64,000 nt of DNA from Mesorhizobium sp. AR07 (GTDB lineage: Bacteria > Pseudomonadota > Alphaproteobacteria > Rhizobiales > Rhizobiaceae), in contig NZ_CP080525.1 in NCBI RefSeq assembly GCF_024746815.1, positions 2,976,001-3,040,000 of the forward strand. The letters run 5' to 3'. Made by a program: the position numbers and the translations under genes. Positions 16,573 through 25,411 of the stretch are shown here, piece after piece (position 1 is the first letter of the stretch; each line of letters begins with the position of its first letter). The notes beneath the pieces were generated by a model, which worked only from the letters and a program-made list of their open reading frames with translations, did no database searches and was not told where the DNA came from.

Positions 16573-18441
16573 TTACTTGGTCTGGAAGCGGGCGACCGAC
16601 AGGAACTTGACGGCGTTGCCGGTGAAGCGGTTGGCATCGGCCATCTGGTTGCCCGACTGGAAGCCTGCCGTGTAAACCTCGCTCGGTGGCGTGTGCACGA
16701 TGCTGTAGGCGTAGCCCGGCGCTGTCGTGGCGCTTGAAACGGTGGCGACATGCTCGCCACTGGTCAGCGCCCAGCGGGCGGCCTGCGGCGCGGCGGCAAC
16801 CACCATGGCCTTGGGACCGGGCTTGAGGTCGCGGGCGGTGGCTCTCGATTCCTTGCGGGTCGTCTTCACGCCGGCGCCGATCGCGGCGGCCGGATCGGAG
16901 CCGGCCGGGCGGGCAACGACAGCCTGGCGCGGCGATGCGGTATCGGCGCCCGACGGATCGTTGAAGGCCGAACGCGGTTCTGACGCAGCCAAGGAGGCAA
17001 CCTGATAACCATCGGCCGCACCGACCTGGGCGTTGGCCTCGTCGAGCACGGCCTTGACCGCGTCCGGCTTGGCCATCTCTGGACGCGCCGTCGGCAGCAC
17101 CGAGAACGCATCGGTCGCGGTGCTGCCGCGCTCAGCCGTATCGGCCAGCGCCATCAGCACATCCTTGCTGGGCGGCTGAGCCAGAGCGGCCGGCAGCGAA
17201 GTGTCGGGGCGCCAAGTCGGCAACGGTATGTTGTTGGCGGCGACCTGCGCCGGGCTCGGCGCGGCCGACACATCGGCCATGCCGAAAGGCACGCTCGCCG
17301 GCGCATGCGCGGTCGCCACGGCCTGCTCGGTGGTCGCGGTAGCCTGCTCGGTGGTCGCTGCCGCATCCGCGGTCGCTGTCGCATCCGCCATGGCAAAAGG
17401 AACGTTCTCAGGCGGCTGGGCGCCGACATCGGCCTTCGGTCGCGGTGCGAAATCGGGCAGCGGAATGCTGCGGGCTGGCAACGCCGCGATGATCGTCTCC
17501 GGCGTGTCCTTCTGCGGCTCCGGAGCCTGCGCTTCGGCAATCTGCGGAATCTCGGCGCGCTGCGCATTCTCAGGCGCCACGATGGCGATGCCCGGGAGGT
17601 TGCTGGTCTTGGCTGCCGCGGCCGGCTTCAGGTTTCTAGCCTTTGGCGGCGGGGCTGCCGAAGCGGTCTCGACATCGGCGCTGTCGTCGGCCTCGTCGCT
17701 GCCACCGCCAAAGAAAGCCGACAGGAACCCGCCTGATTTCTTGCTGCTGCCACCGGCACTGGCCATCTCGATGGCCGGTGCGCCTGAACCCTTGCGCGCC
17801 TTGTAGGAGGCAACCGCCTGCTCATAGCCGGGCAGCGGCCTGCCATCGCTCGGCACATGCAGCGTCTTCCCGTTGGGAAACAGGCTGACCAGTTCCTGGC
17901 GGCTGATGCCGGGCCAGTGGCGCACATTGCCGACGTCCATATGGACGAACGGCGAACCGGATGTCGGATAGTAGCCGACGCCACCGCCCTGCATCTTGAG
18001 GCCGATATTGCGCAGCTTCTTCAGCGGCACACCGGGAATATAGAAGTCCATCGCCTTGCCGAGCATGTGCTGGCTCTTCTCGGCGACGCCCCTGCTGCGG
18101 CTGCGCAGCATCGAGTTCGTCGACGGCGAGCGATAGCCGCAGACGACCTGGATGTAGTCCGTGGCGCCGCTTTCCCGATACGCTTCCCAGACCAGATCCA
18201 GCAGGCGAGGATCCATCTTGGTCGGCTCGTTGCGACGCCAGTCGCGCAGAATGATGTTGATCTTCCTCAGACCCTCCGGAATGTAGCGGCCATTGCGCTT
18301 GTAGACGATCTCGGCCTTCTCGTGGGTGTGGAGGTGATAGAGTTTCAGCGAACGTGTTTCGGCGCTGGCGCTGGTCGCGGCCGCTGCAACAAAACCAAAT
18401 GCGACAATCAACGCCGCCAGCCATTTCGGCCAGACGCTCAC
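16573..18441 (-). CDS. DUF882 peptidase M15-like secreted protein with long disordered tail
   Basis: Encodes about 622 residues. After a signal peptide (WPKWLAALIVAFGFVAAAA, cleavage near SASA/ETRS), the DUF882 domain occupies about residues 28-185. Zinc-peptidase residues are visible: CGYRSPSTNSML, SQHMLGKAMDFYIPG (His and Asp) and VHMDVG (His), as in YcbK and D-Ala-D-Ala carboxypeptidases; a murein hydrolase role is likely. The remaining ~400 residues are Ala/Pro/Thr-rich and low complexity, with repeated short motifs (IPLPDF and IPLPTW; VPFAMAD and VPFGMAD), probably a disordered periplasmic or wall-spanning tail. The GTG at 18441 fits the signal peptide; a TTG at 18528 would add 29 residues. 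Confidence 0.87.
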   Translation of the reverse strand: MSVWPKWLAALIVAFGFVAAAATSASAETRSLKLYHLHTHEKAEIVYKRNGRYIPEGLRKINIILRDWRRNEPTKMDPRLLDLVWEAYRESGATDYIQVVCGYRSPSTNSMLRSRSRGVAEKSQHMLGKAMDFYIPGVPLKKLRNIGLKMQGGGVGYYPTSGSPFVHMDVGNVRHWPGISRQELVSLFPNGKTLHVPSDGRPLPGYEQAVASYKARKGSGAPAIEMASAGGSSKKSGGFLSAFFGGGSDEADDSADVETASAAPPPKARNLKPAAAAKTSNLPGIAIVAPENAQRAEIPQIAEAQAPEPQKDTPETIIAALPARSIPLPDFAPRPKADVGAQPPENVPFAMADATATADAAATTEQATATTEQAVATAHAPASVPFGMADVSAAPSPAQVAANNIPLPTWRPDTSLPAALAQPPSKDVLMALADTAERGSTATDAFSVLPTARPEMAKPDAVKAVLDEANAQVGAADGYQVASLAASEPRSAFNDPSGADTASPRQAVVARPAGSDPAAAIGAGVKTTRKESRATARDLKPGPKAMVVAAAPQAARWALTSGEHVATVSSATTAPGYAYSIVHTPPSEVYTAGFQSGNQMADANRFTGNAVKFLSVARFQTK

Positions 18442-18663
18442 GTGGTGGTGCCGCCCGTTTGTGTGTCGTTCGATTCTGTTCAAATCAAAAGGCCTTGCAG
18501 GCTGCCGTTTGTCCCCGGATTTGCCCAAACGGATGTGTCGTTATCACATCCGAATATCGATCCTAATGGTTAATCATCGCTTATTGAAGCCGAAATGCGG
18601 TAACACCGTGGCGATATCCCGTCAAAAATTGTTCACAGGGTTTCTTGGTAAACCGCTGGTTTA

Positions 18664-18695
18664 GATCATGTTTCGGCTTTCGGCCGAACACGATC
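18664..18695. repeat. Intergenic hairpin (GATCATGTTTCGGC dyad)
   Basis: GATCATGTTTCGGC (18664-18677) pairs with the rightward copy GCCGAACACGATC (18683-18695) around a short TTTC loop. It lies between the DUF882 start and the sigma-54 regulator stop, about 110 bp past the latter. Its shape resembles the small palindromic units scattered in this genome; without a T-run it is not a convincing terminator. Confidence 0.5.
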
Positions 18696-18808
18696 TGTTA
18701 CCGCTGGCCTTAATGCGTGAACAGAGCTGTCCACTAGGTCTGCCACAATCCCCCAAAAGCCCGGTACGGGCCAATTGTGGCATTGCAAGCTGGCGCCGGC
18801 CTTGTGCC

Positions 18809-20344
18809 TCAGGACGCGAGCCGGTCGACGCGGCCGGTTTCCGGGTCGATGCCGTATTCCTTGAGCTTGCGATAAAGCGTCGAGCGGCCGATGCCGAGGC
18901 GGCGGGCGACTTCGCTCATCTGGCCGTTGTAATGATCGATGGCGAGCTTGATCATCTCGAGTTCGACCTCGGCCAGCGCACGCACATTGCCGCGCTCGTC
19001 AAGCGCCCGCAGCGTGCCGAAGCGAGGCTGCAGCCGGGCCGGCGGGTCGAGCTCGGTCGCCCGGGCAGCCTCGCCGGGCAAGGCTTCCTCGTCGCGCGGC
19101 TGGGCGTCGAGGGACAAGGACGGCGAAGCACCATCGGCGTCGAGATTGACGGTGCCTTCCACCTGCGCCCGGATCTGCGGAAAATCCTCCGTGGTCAGCA
19201 CGTCGCCTTCGCAAAGCACCGAGGCCCGGAAGACGGCATTTTCGAGCTGCCGGATGTTTCCGGGCCAATCATAGGCCTGCAGCACGGCAAGGGCCGCGGC
19301 CGAAATGCCTTGCAGGCGATGACGCGGGTCGGCCGGTGCCACCTTGTCCATGAAATGCGTGACCAGATAGGGGATGTCGTCGCGGCGGTCGCGCAGCGGC
19401 GGTACGAAGATCGGGTAGACGTTCAGCCGATAGAACAGATCCTCGCGGAACTTGCCGTCCTTGACCTGCTGCAGGAGGTTGCGGTGCGTCGCCGAAATCA
19501 GCCTTATGTCGACCCTGACGGTCGAGCGTCCGCCGACCGGGTCGACCTCACCGTCCTGCACGGCGCGCAGCAGCTTGACCTGCACGTCGAGCGGCAGGTC
19601 GCCGATCTCGTCGAGAAACAGCGTTCCCGAATGCGCCTCGACGAACTTGCCGGTGTGCTTGTCGGTGGCGCCGGTGAACGAGCCCTTCTCGTGGCCGAAC
19701 AGGATCGATTCGACCAGATTGTCGGGAATGGCGCCGCAATTGACGGTGACGAAGGGTTTCGAGCGGCGGTCGCCAGTGCCCTGGATGGCGCGCGCCACCA
19801 GTTCCTTGCCGACGCCGGACTCGCCCTCGATCAGGATCGGAATGTTGGATGCCGCCGCCTTCTGGCCAAGCCGGATCACTCTGTCCATGGCCGGGCTGTG
19901 CGTGATCATGTCCTTGAAGGTCAGAAGGCCGCCGCGCCGGCGCGACGTGCGCTTGACCTCGCCTTCGACGGCCTCGACCTTGAGCGCATTGGCGATCGAC
20001 GCCTGCAGCCTGTCGGGAGACGCCGGCTTGACGACGAAATCGAAGGCGCCGTGACGCATCGCCAAAACCACGGTCTCGATGCCGCCCTGCGCGGTCTGCA
20101 CGATTGTCGGGACATTTATGTCGCGCTCGCGCATCGCCTTCAGCACGCCGATGCCGTCGAGACCGGGCATGACCAGATCGAGGATGACCACCGACACTTC
20201 GCGGGCGCCGGGGCCGTCGAGGACATCGAGCGCGGCCGCGCCGCCATCGACGACGGTTGCCGTATGGCCGAACCGCGTCACCGCCGCCTCGAGCAGCCGG
20301 CGCTGCACGGGATCGTCATCGACTATGAGTATGGAACCTGTCAT
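18809..20344 (-). CDS. Sigma-54-dependent response regulator (NtrC family)
   Basis: Encodes 511 residues in three domains. The receiver domain (1-120) has the phosphoacceptor Asp56 in VVILDLVMPG. The AAA+ domain (about 145-385) has Walker A GESGVGKE (174-181), the sigma-54 contact loop GSFTGA (221-226, GAFTGA in most relatives), and Walker B LFLDEIGD. The C-terminal Fis-type helix-turn-helix (about 470-505) reads MSEVARRLGIGRSTLYRK. It should activate sigma-54 promoters when phosphorylated. No histidine kinase gene is next to it, so its partner is elsewhere. The ATG at 20344 starts a canonical receiver domain. Confidence 0.93.
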   Translation of the reverse strand: MTGSILIVDDDPVQRRLLEAAVTRFGHTATVVDGGAAALDVLDGPGAREVSVVILDLVMPGLDGIGVLKAMRERDINVPTIVQTAQGGIETVVLAMRHGAFDFVVKPASPDRLQASIANALKVEAVEGEVKRTSRRRGGLLTFKDMITHSPAMDRVIRLGQKAAASNIPILIEGESGVGKELVARAIQGTGDRRSKPFVTVNCGAIPDNLVESILFGHEKGSFTGATDKHTGKFVEAHSGTLFLDEIGDLPLDVQVKLLRAVQDGEVDPVGGRSTVRVDIRLISATHRNLLQQVKDGKFREDLFYRLNVYPIFVPPLRDRRDDIPYLVTHFMDKVAPADPRHRLQGISAAALAVLQAYDWPGNIRQLENAVFRASVLCEGDVLTTEDFPQIRAQVEGTVNLDADGASPSLSLDAQPRDEEALPGEAARATELDPPARLQPRFGTLRALDERGNVRALAEVELEMIKLAIDHYNGQMSEVARRLGIGRSTLYRKLKEYGIDPETGRVDRLAS

Positions 20345-20499
20345 GACTTGTACGACTGTGCCGCCCGAGGAATTCTGCCCTGTGGACCATCTTGGCACAG
20401 GGTTCTAAATAAGGTTTCAAAAAACCCGGTGAACGAATTCCTTAGGATTTGACCGGCTTCTCGTTTCCCCTTGAACCTTGGCCACGGAAGGTATCGGCA

Positions 20500-22338
20500 A
20501 TGCGGATGGTTTTTGGTCGGCAGCTTATGGCGCCATCGTCCGGTCAGGGCGCGGCCGAGCTTGGCGACCTGCCGGAGTGGAACCTTACCGATCTCTATGC
20601 CGGCATGGATGCACCGGAACTGAAGCGCGACATCGCCAAGGCCGCCACCGATGCGATCGGCTTCGAGACCCGCTGGAAAGGCACGCTGGCCGCCGAGGCC
20701 TCGCGCGGCGGCTCCGGCAGGCTGGGCGAGGCGCTTGTCGCCTACGAGGCGCTGGAGGAACTGATCGGCCGCATCGTCTCCTATGCGGGGCTGGTCTATG
20801 CCGGCAACACTGCCGATCCGCAGCGTGCCAAGCTCTATGGCGACACCCAGGAGAAAATGACCGACGCCAGCGCGCACCTTCTGTTCTTCGCGCTCGAACT
20901 CAACCTGATCGACGACGGCGCGATCGAAGCAGCGCTTGCCGCCGACCCGGCGTTCGGCCATTACCGGCCGTGGGTGCTCGATCTGCGCAAGGACAAGCCC
21001 TACCAGCTCGAGGACCGCGTCGAGCAGCTCTTCCATGAGAAATCGATCACTGGGCGCGGCGCCTGGAACCGGTTGTTCGACGAGACGATGACCGACCTTC
21101 GCTTCGACATCGACGGCGAGGAACTGACGCTGGAGCCGGCGTTGAACCGCCTGCAGGATGCCGATGGCGAGGTGCGCCGCCGGGCGTCCGAGGCGCTGGC
21201 CACGACCTTCCGCGGGAATTTGCGTACCTTCACGCTGATCACCAACACGCTGGCCAAGGACAAGGAGATTTCCGACCGCTGGCGCGGCTTCGAGGACATC
21301 GCCGATTCACGCCATCTCGCCAACCGCGTCGAGCGCAGCGTCGTCGATGCCCTGGCGTCCGCCGTTCGCGACGCCTATCCGCGCCTGTCGCACCGCTATT
21401 ACCAGATGAAGGCGCGTTGGCTGGGCATGGAGGTGATGAACCACTGGGACCGCAACGCGCCGTTGCCGGACACGCCGCAGGCGATCATCGGCTGGGACGA
21501 GGCCAGGAACACCGTGCTATCCGCCTATCAGCGCTTTTCGCCCGACATGGCGGAGATCGCGCGAACCTTCTTCGACCGCAACTGGATCGACGCGCCGGTG
21601 CGTCCGGGCAAGTCGCCCGGCGCCTTCGCGCATCCGACCGTGCCGTCGGCGCATCCCTATGTCCTGCTCAACTACATGGGCAAGCCGCGCGACGTGATGA
21701 CGCTGGCGCATGAGCTTGGCCATGGCGTGCATCAGGTGCTGGCCAGCGGCCAGGGCGCGCTGATGGCCTCGACGCCGCTGACGCTGGCCGAAACGGCATC
21801 CGTCTTCGGCGAGATGCTGACCTTCCGCTCGCTGCTCGACCAGACCACCGACAGGCGCGAGCGCAAGGCCATGCTCGCCCAGAAGGTCGAGGACATGATC
21901 AACACGGTCGTGCGCCAGATCGCCTTCTACGAATTCGAGCGCAAGGTGCATGCCGAGCGCAAGAACGGCGAGCTGACATCCGACAGGCTTGGCCAGTTCT
22001 GGCTGGAAGTGCAGGCCGAAAGCCTGGGACCCGCGATCAAGTTGCGCGAAGGCTACGAGGTGTTCTGGACCTACATCCCGCACTTCATCCATTCGCCCTT
22101 CTACGTCTATGCCTATGCTTTCGGCGACTGCCTGGTGAACTCGCTCTACGCGGTCTACCAGAACGCCGAGCGCGGTTTTCAGGACAAGTATTTCGAGATG
22201 CTACGCGCCGGCGGCACCAAGCATCATTCAGAGCTTCTGGCGCCCTTCGGCCTTGACGCCACCGATCCCGCCTTCTGGCAGATCGGGCTTGGCGTCATCA
22301 GTGGCCTGATCGACGAGCTGGAAGCGCTCGACGCTTGA
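20500..22338 (+). CDS. pepF: Oligoendopeptidase F (M3 family metallopeptidase)
   Basis: Encodes 612 residues. The zinc site is HELGH (residues 404-408, in VMTLAHELGHGVHQVL), with the third ligand Glu431 in LAETASVFGE. The N-terminal two-thirds is the helical M3 lobe and the C-terminal part has FIHSPFYVYAYAFGD, typical of PepF. It degrades oligopeptides in the cytoplasm. I chose ATG 20500, eight bases after GGAAGG (20486-20491). A second ATG at 20506 is also possible. It diverges from the sigma-54 regulator and is followed by a 369-bp gap. Confidence 0.92.
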   Translation: MRMVFGRQLMAPSSGQGAAELGDLPEWNLTDLYAGMDAPELKRDIAKAATDAIGFETRWKGTLAAEASRGGSGRLGEALVAYEALEELIGRIVSYAGLVYAGNTADPQRAKLYGDTQEKMTDASAHLLFFALELNLIDDGAIEAALAADPAFGHYRPWVLDLRKDKPYQLEDRVEQLFHEKSITGRGAWNRLFDETMTDLRFDIDGEELTLEPALNRLQDADGEVRRRASEALATTFRGNLRTFTLITNTLAKDKEISDRWRGFEDIADSRHLANRVERSVVDALASAVRDAYPRLSHRYYQMKARWLGMEVMNHWDRNAPLPDTPQAIIGWDEARNTVLSAYQRFSPDMAEIARTFFDRNWIDAPVRPGKSPGAFAHPTVPSAHPYVLLNYMGKPRDVMTLAHELGHGVHQVLASGQGALMASTPLTLAETASVFGEMLTFRSLLDQTTDRRERKAMLAQKVEDMINTVVRQIAFYEFERKVHAERKNGELTSDRLGQFWLEVQAESLGPAIKLREGYEVFWTYIPHFIHSPFYVYAYAFGDCLVNSLYAVYQNAERGFQDKYFEMLRAGGTKHHSELLAPFGLDATDPAFWQIGLGVISGLIDELEALDA

Positions 22339-22707
22339 AACGCGCACGCGGGTCTCATCCGCGCGCGGAACAGTTTAGCCGGAGTGCATATTGGGACGGT
22401 TCTATTCTTGGCCTAAATATCTGTTCTTGAAGTACTCTCTCGGCAAGTTTTCCGATAGCTTTCCACAAGCTCTATGATAGCCTCCACTCCAAGCTCAGCC
22501 GGAGCGCATGCGGATCGGCGAGGGAAAGTCTCGGCCGACCGTGGTACTTTGGCGAACGCGACAACGGCCGTTGGCCATGGGCAAACAAACCCGATTGCCG
22601 ACAGCTCCATCGAAGCCGGCTGTTCTGCGAACCCGCGGAACCATCATCGAGTAGTCCTTCGCCGAAGGCCATGACCCACGGCAGACGGATCTGACTGGAG
22701 AGAGACA
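22339..22707. other. 369-bp intergenic gap with no gene supported
   Basis: Between pepF and the helix-hairpin-helix gene. A few short open frames exist but none has a ribosome site plus coding character. One short phrase appears twice with variation (AGCCGGAGTGCAT at about 22377 and AGCCGGAGCGCAT at about 22497). Nothing else stands out. Confidence 0.5.
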
Positions 22708-23436
22708 ATGGGCACTTTTTTCTATGTGGTCCTGGCGTTCCTGGTAGGCGTGTTGGTTGGCTGGTTCCTCTGGGGCCGTCTGCGCGGTGAACTCGACAGC
22801 GTGCGCGGCGACCTCGACCGTACACGCGGCGAGCGCGACAAGCTGCGCGCCGACAGCGACCGCCTGACCGGCGAACTGGATGCATGCGGCAAGGCCCGCG
22901 CCGACCTCGAGCGCCGGCTGCGCGACGCGCAGGCGACGCCGGCTGCCGGAACCGGTGCGGCGAAGGCGACGAGCCCGGTGCCGGCTGCCCTGCTGTCGAC
23001 GCCAGCTCCGGCCAAATCCGCTCCGGCTCCAACCAAACCGGCGCCAAGCAAGCCGGCGGCAGCCAAGGCCGCGCCCAGCGCCGTCAAAGCCAGCGCACCC
23101 AAAGCGAGCGCCCCAAAGGCGAGTGCAGCTCCAAAAACCGCAGCCCCGGCGAAAGCCACGGCGGCCAAGGCGGCATCCGGCAAGCCCGACAATCTGCGCC
23201 GGCTGATCGGCATCGGCCCGGTCAACGAGAAGTTGCTCAAGGGGCAAGGCGTCACAACTTTCGCCCAGATCGCCGCCTGGAGCGCCGCCGACATCGAGCG
23301 GATCGAGCATGCCCTGCAATTCGGTGGTCGCGTCGAGCGCGAACACTGGGTCGAGCAGGCGAAGCTGCTTGCCGCCGGCGACGAGAAGGAATTCGCCCGC
23401 CAGTTCCCGACCGCGGGAACGGCCAGCAACACCTGA
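22708..23436 (+). CDS. Membrane-anchored protein with coiled coil, Ala/Pro-rich linker and helix-hairpin-helix domain
   Basis: Encodes 242 residues in four parts: an N-terminal membrane helix (about 4-24, FFYVVLAFLVGVLVGWFLW); a charged coiled coil with heptad-like repeats (about 28-70, RGELDSVRGDLDRTRGERDK); an Ala/Pro/Lys-rich linker (about 75-160) with repeated APKASAP; and a C-terminal domain (about 165-235) with NLRRLIGIGPVNEKLLKGQG, a helix-hairpin-helix-like DNA-binding motif, then EREHWVEQAKLLAAG. The same tail is seen fused or adjacent to ribosomal L21 and other proteins in alphaproteobacteria. The anchoring plus a DNA-contact-like domain is suggestive, but its function is unknown. 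Confidence 0.8.
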   Translation: MGTFFYVVLAFLVGVLVGWFLWGRLRGELDSVRGDLDRTRGERDKLRADSDRLTGELDACGKARADLERRLRDAQATPAAGTGAAKATSPVPAALLSTPAPAKSAPAPTKPAPSKPAAAKAAPSAVKASAPKASAPKASAAPKTAAPAKATAAKAASGKPDNLRRLIGIGPVNEKLLKGQGVTTFAQIAAWSAADIERIEHALQFGGRVEREHWVEQAKLLAAGDEKEFARQFPTAGTASNT

Positions 23437-23636
23437 TCGCCAAGCACCTGACGGACGCAGCCGGCGGCGCGAACATGGCGCCGCCGGTTTGTTTTTGCGA
23501 GGTCAGCCCAAAGGTCGACTCAAAGGTCGGCCGAAAGGTCGGCTTTGAGTGGCAGGGTGCCGTTCCCTCGATTGCGCGCGAGCGGCCCCCCATATAGAGC
23601 GGTCGATGGCTTCCCTGATCGCAGCATCCGAGTCCC

Positions 23637-24797
23637 ATGTCCCTACCCGCCGCAATTTTCCGCAACGACGAAAGCGCGCGCCAGCTCGTTTTCGACCGGC
23701 CGGCCGAGATCATCGTGGCGCATGAGGCAAAGGATTTCCTGCCGGCGCTGGCGGCGGCGCAAGCCGCGCATGACGCCGGCAGATGGCTGGCCGGCTATTT
23801 CTCCTACGAGGCTGGCTACCTGCTCGAACCGAAGCTCGTTCCCTTGCTGCCGGGCGGACGGCGCGCCCCGCTGGTTTGCCTGGGGGTTTTCGACGCGCCG
23901 GTCGAAGAGGCGGTGCCGCCCCGCAACACGGCGGCAACCAATGGCCCGATCTTCGATGCCCCAATCTTCGACGCACGGGCGACGTGGTCGTTCGAGGACT
24001 ACGAGAAGCGGTTCTCGCGGCTGCACCAGCACATCAGGCAGGGCGATTGCTACCAGGGCAATTTGACCTTTCCCATTCATGCGCAATGGTCAGGCGACCC
24101 GCTGGCCGCCTTCGATGCGCTGACCGAACGCCAGCCGGTGAAATACGGCGCGCTGGTCGCGCTTGGTGAGCCCACCGTGCTGTCGCGTTCGCCCGAACTG
24201 TTCTTCGAGATCGACACCGAGGGCATGATCGAGACGCATCCGATGAAGGGCACGGCGCCGCGCGGCGCGACCAAGGTCGAGGACGAGCGGCAGAAGATCT
24301 TCCTGCGCAATGACGAGAAGAACCAGGCCGAAAACCGGATGATCGTCGATCTCCTGCGCAACGACATCTCGCTGATCAGCGAGGTCGGTACGCTGGAGGT
24401 GCCGGCGCTGTTCCGCGTCGAGACCTACCCGACCGTCCATCAGTTGGTTAGCGACATCAGGGCGAAGCTGCTGCCGGGTCTCTCGATCCGCCAGATTTTC
24501 GCGGCGTTGTTTCCTTGCGGCTCGATCACCGGCGCGCCGAAGATTCGCGCCATGGAAATCCTGCACGATCTGGAAGGCACGCCGCGCGACGCCTATTGCG
24601 GTGCCATCGGCTGGATCGCGCCCGGCGGCACGATGCGCTTTTCCGTGGCCATCCGCACCATCTCGCTCTTTTCCGGCGGCGAGGCCGTCTACAATGTCGG
24701 TGGCGGCGTCGTCTTCGATTCGACGGCGCAGGAGGAGTATCAGGAGTGTTTGCTGAAAGCGCGCTTCGCGACGGGAACGCCGCCGATTTCGAGCTGA
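23637..24797 (+). CDS. pabB: Aminodeoxychorismate synthase component I (PabB)
   Basis: Encodes 386 residues of the chorismate-binding family. Motifs in order: GDCYQGNLTFP, SRSPELFFEI, THPMKGTAPRG with the catalytic Lys, KNQAENRMIVDLLRND, GSITGAPK, and GAIGWIAPGGTMRFSVAIRT near the end. It converts chorismate and ammonia to 4-amino-4-deoxychorismate for folate synthesis. It is shorter than enterobacterial PabB but typical for rhizobia. The pabC gene starts inside its 3' end (52 bp overlap), so the two are coupled. Confidence 0.92.
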   Translation: MSLPAAIFRNDESARQLVFDRPAEIIVAHEAKDFLPALAAAQAAHDAGRWLAGYFSYEAGYLLEPKLVPLLPGGRRAPLVCLGVFDAPVEEAVPPRNTAATNGPIFDAPIFDARATWSFEDYEKRFSRLHQHIRQGDCYQGNLTFPIHAQWSGDPLAAFDALTERQPVKYGALVALGEPTVLSRSPELFFEIDTEGMIETHPMKGTAPRGATKVEDERQKIFLRNDEKNQAENRMIVDLLRNDISLISEVGTLEVPALFRVETYPTVHQLVSDIRAKLLPGLSIRQIFAALFPCGSITGAPKIRAMEILHDLEGTPRDAYCGAIGWIAPGGTMRFSVAIRTISLFSGGEAVYNVGGGVVFDSTAQEEYQECLLKARFATGTPPISS

Positions 24798-25408
24798 TCG
24801 AGACCATGCGCTGGCAGCCCGGCGCGGGCTTCCTGCGCTTCGATCGCCACCTTGCGCGGCTCTATGGCTCGGCGGCGGAACTCGGCTTCAGCTGCGACCC
24901 GCGGAGGATCGGCGACGTGCTGAGCAAGGCGGTCAGCGGCTCCACTGTTGCGCTGCGGGCGCGCCTCGTCCTGTCGCGCGGCGGCGAGGTGACCGCCTCG
25001 GCACAGCCCTATGAACCGCTCGCCGCCGACAGGGTCTGGGTGCTGCGGCTGGCGCGGACGAGGCTCGATTCGCACGACACGCTGCTGCGCCACAAGACCA
25101 GCCGGCGGCAGCTCTACACGCATGCCCGCGCCGAATATCTCATCACCCAGGCCGACGAGGTGCTTATGGCCAATGAGCGTGGCGAACTCTGCGAAGGCAC
25201 CATCACCAACGTCTTCGCCGATTTCGGCGACGGCTCGCTCGCAACGCCGCGGCTCGACTGCGGCCTGCTGCCTGGCGTATTGCGCGCCGAGTTTCTGGAT
25301 GAAGGCCGCGCCCATGAAGCGATCTATAACTTGGACGACCTGAAATCCGCCAGAGCGCTGTTCGTCGGCAATTCACTGCGCGGACTGATCCCCGCGAGAC
25401 TGATCTGA
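24746..25408 (+). CDS. pabC: Aminodeoxychorismate lyase-like class IV aminotransferase (PabC)
   Basis: Encodes 220 residues if started at GTG 24746. GGAGGAG (24731-24737) lies eight bases upstream, inside pabB. The sequence fits fold IV PLP enzymes: LIETMRWQPGAGFLRFDRHLARL, the Schiff-base Lys117 in LLRHKTSRRQLY, and NERGELCEGTITNVFAD near the cofactor pocket. It should release pyruvate from aminodeoxychorismate to give p-aminobenzoate. It follows pabB in the order pabB-pabC-DUF3445 and the DUF3445 gene starts 3 bp after its stop. Confidence in the start is moderate; frame and family are secure. Confidence 0.88.
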   Translation: MFAESALRDGNAADFELIETMRWQPGAGFLRFDRHLARLYGSAAELGFSCDPRRIGDVLSKAVSGSTVALRARLVLSRGGEVTASAQPYEPLAADRVWVLRLARTRLDSHDTLLRHKTSRRQLYTHARAEYLITQADEVLMANERGELCEGTITNVFADFGDGSLATPRLDCGLLPGVLRAEFLDEGRAHEAIYNLDDLKSARALFVGNSLRGLIPARLI

Positions 25409-25411
25409 AAC

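Noticed and set aside
20376..20410. TTGGCACAGGGTTCTAAA upstream of the sigma-54 regulator as a sigma-54 promoter
   Set aside because: It has the TGGCAC element but lacks the TTGC element at the proper distance.
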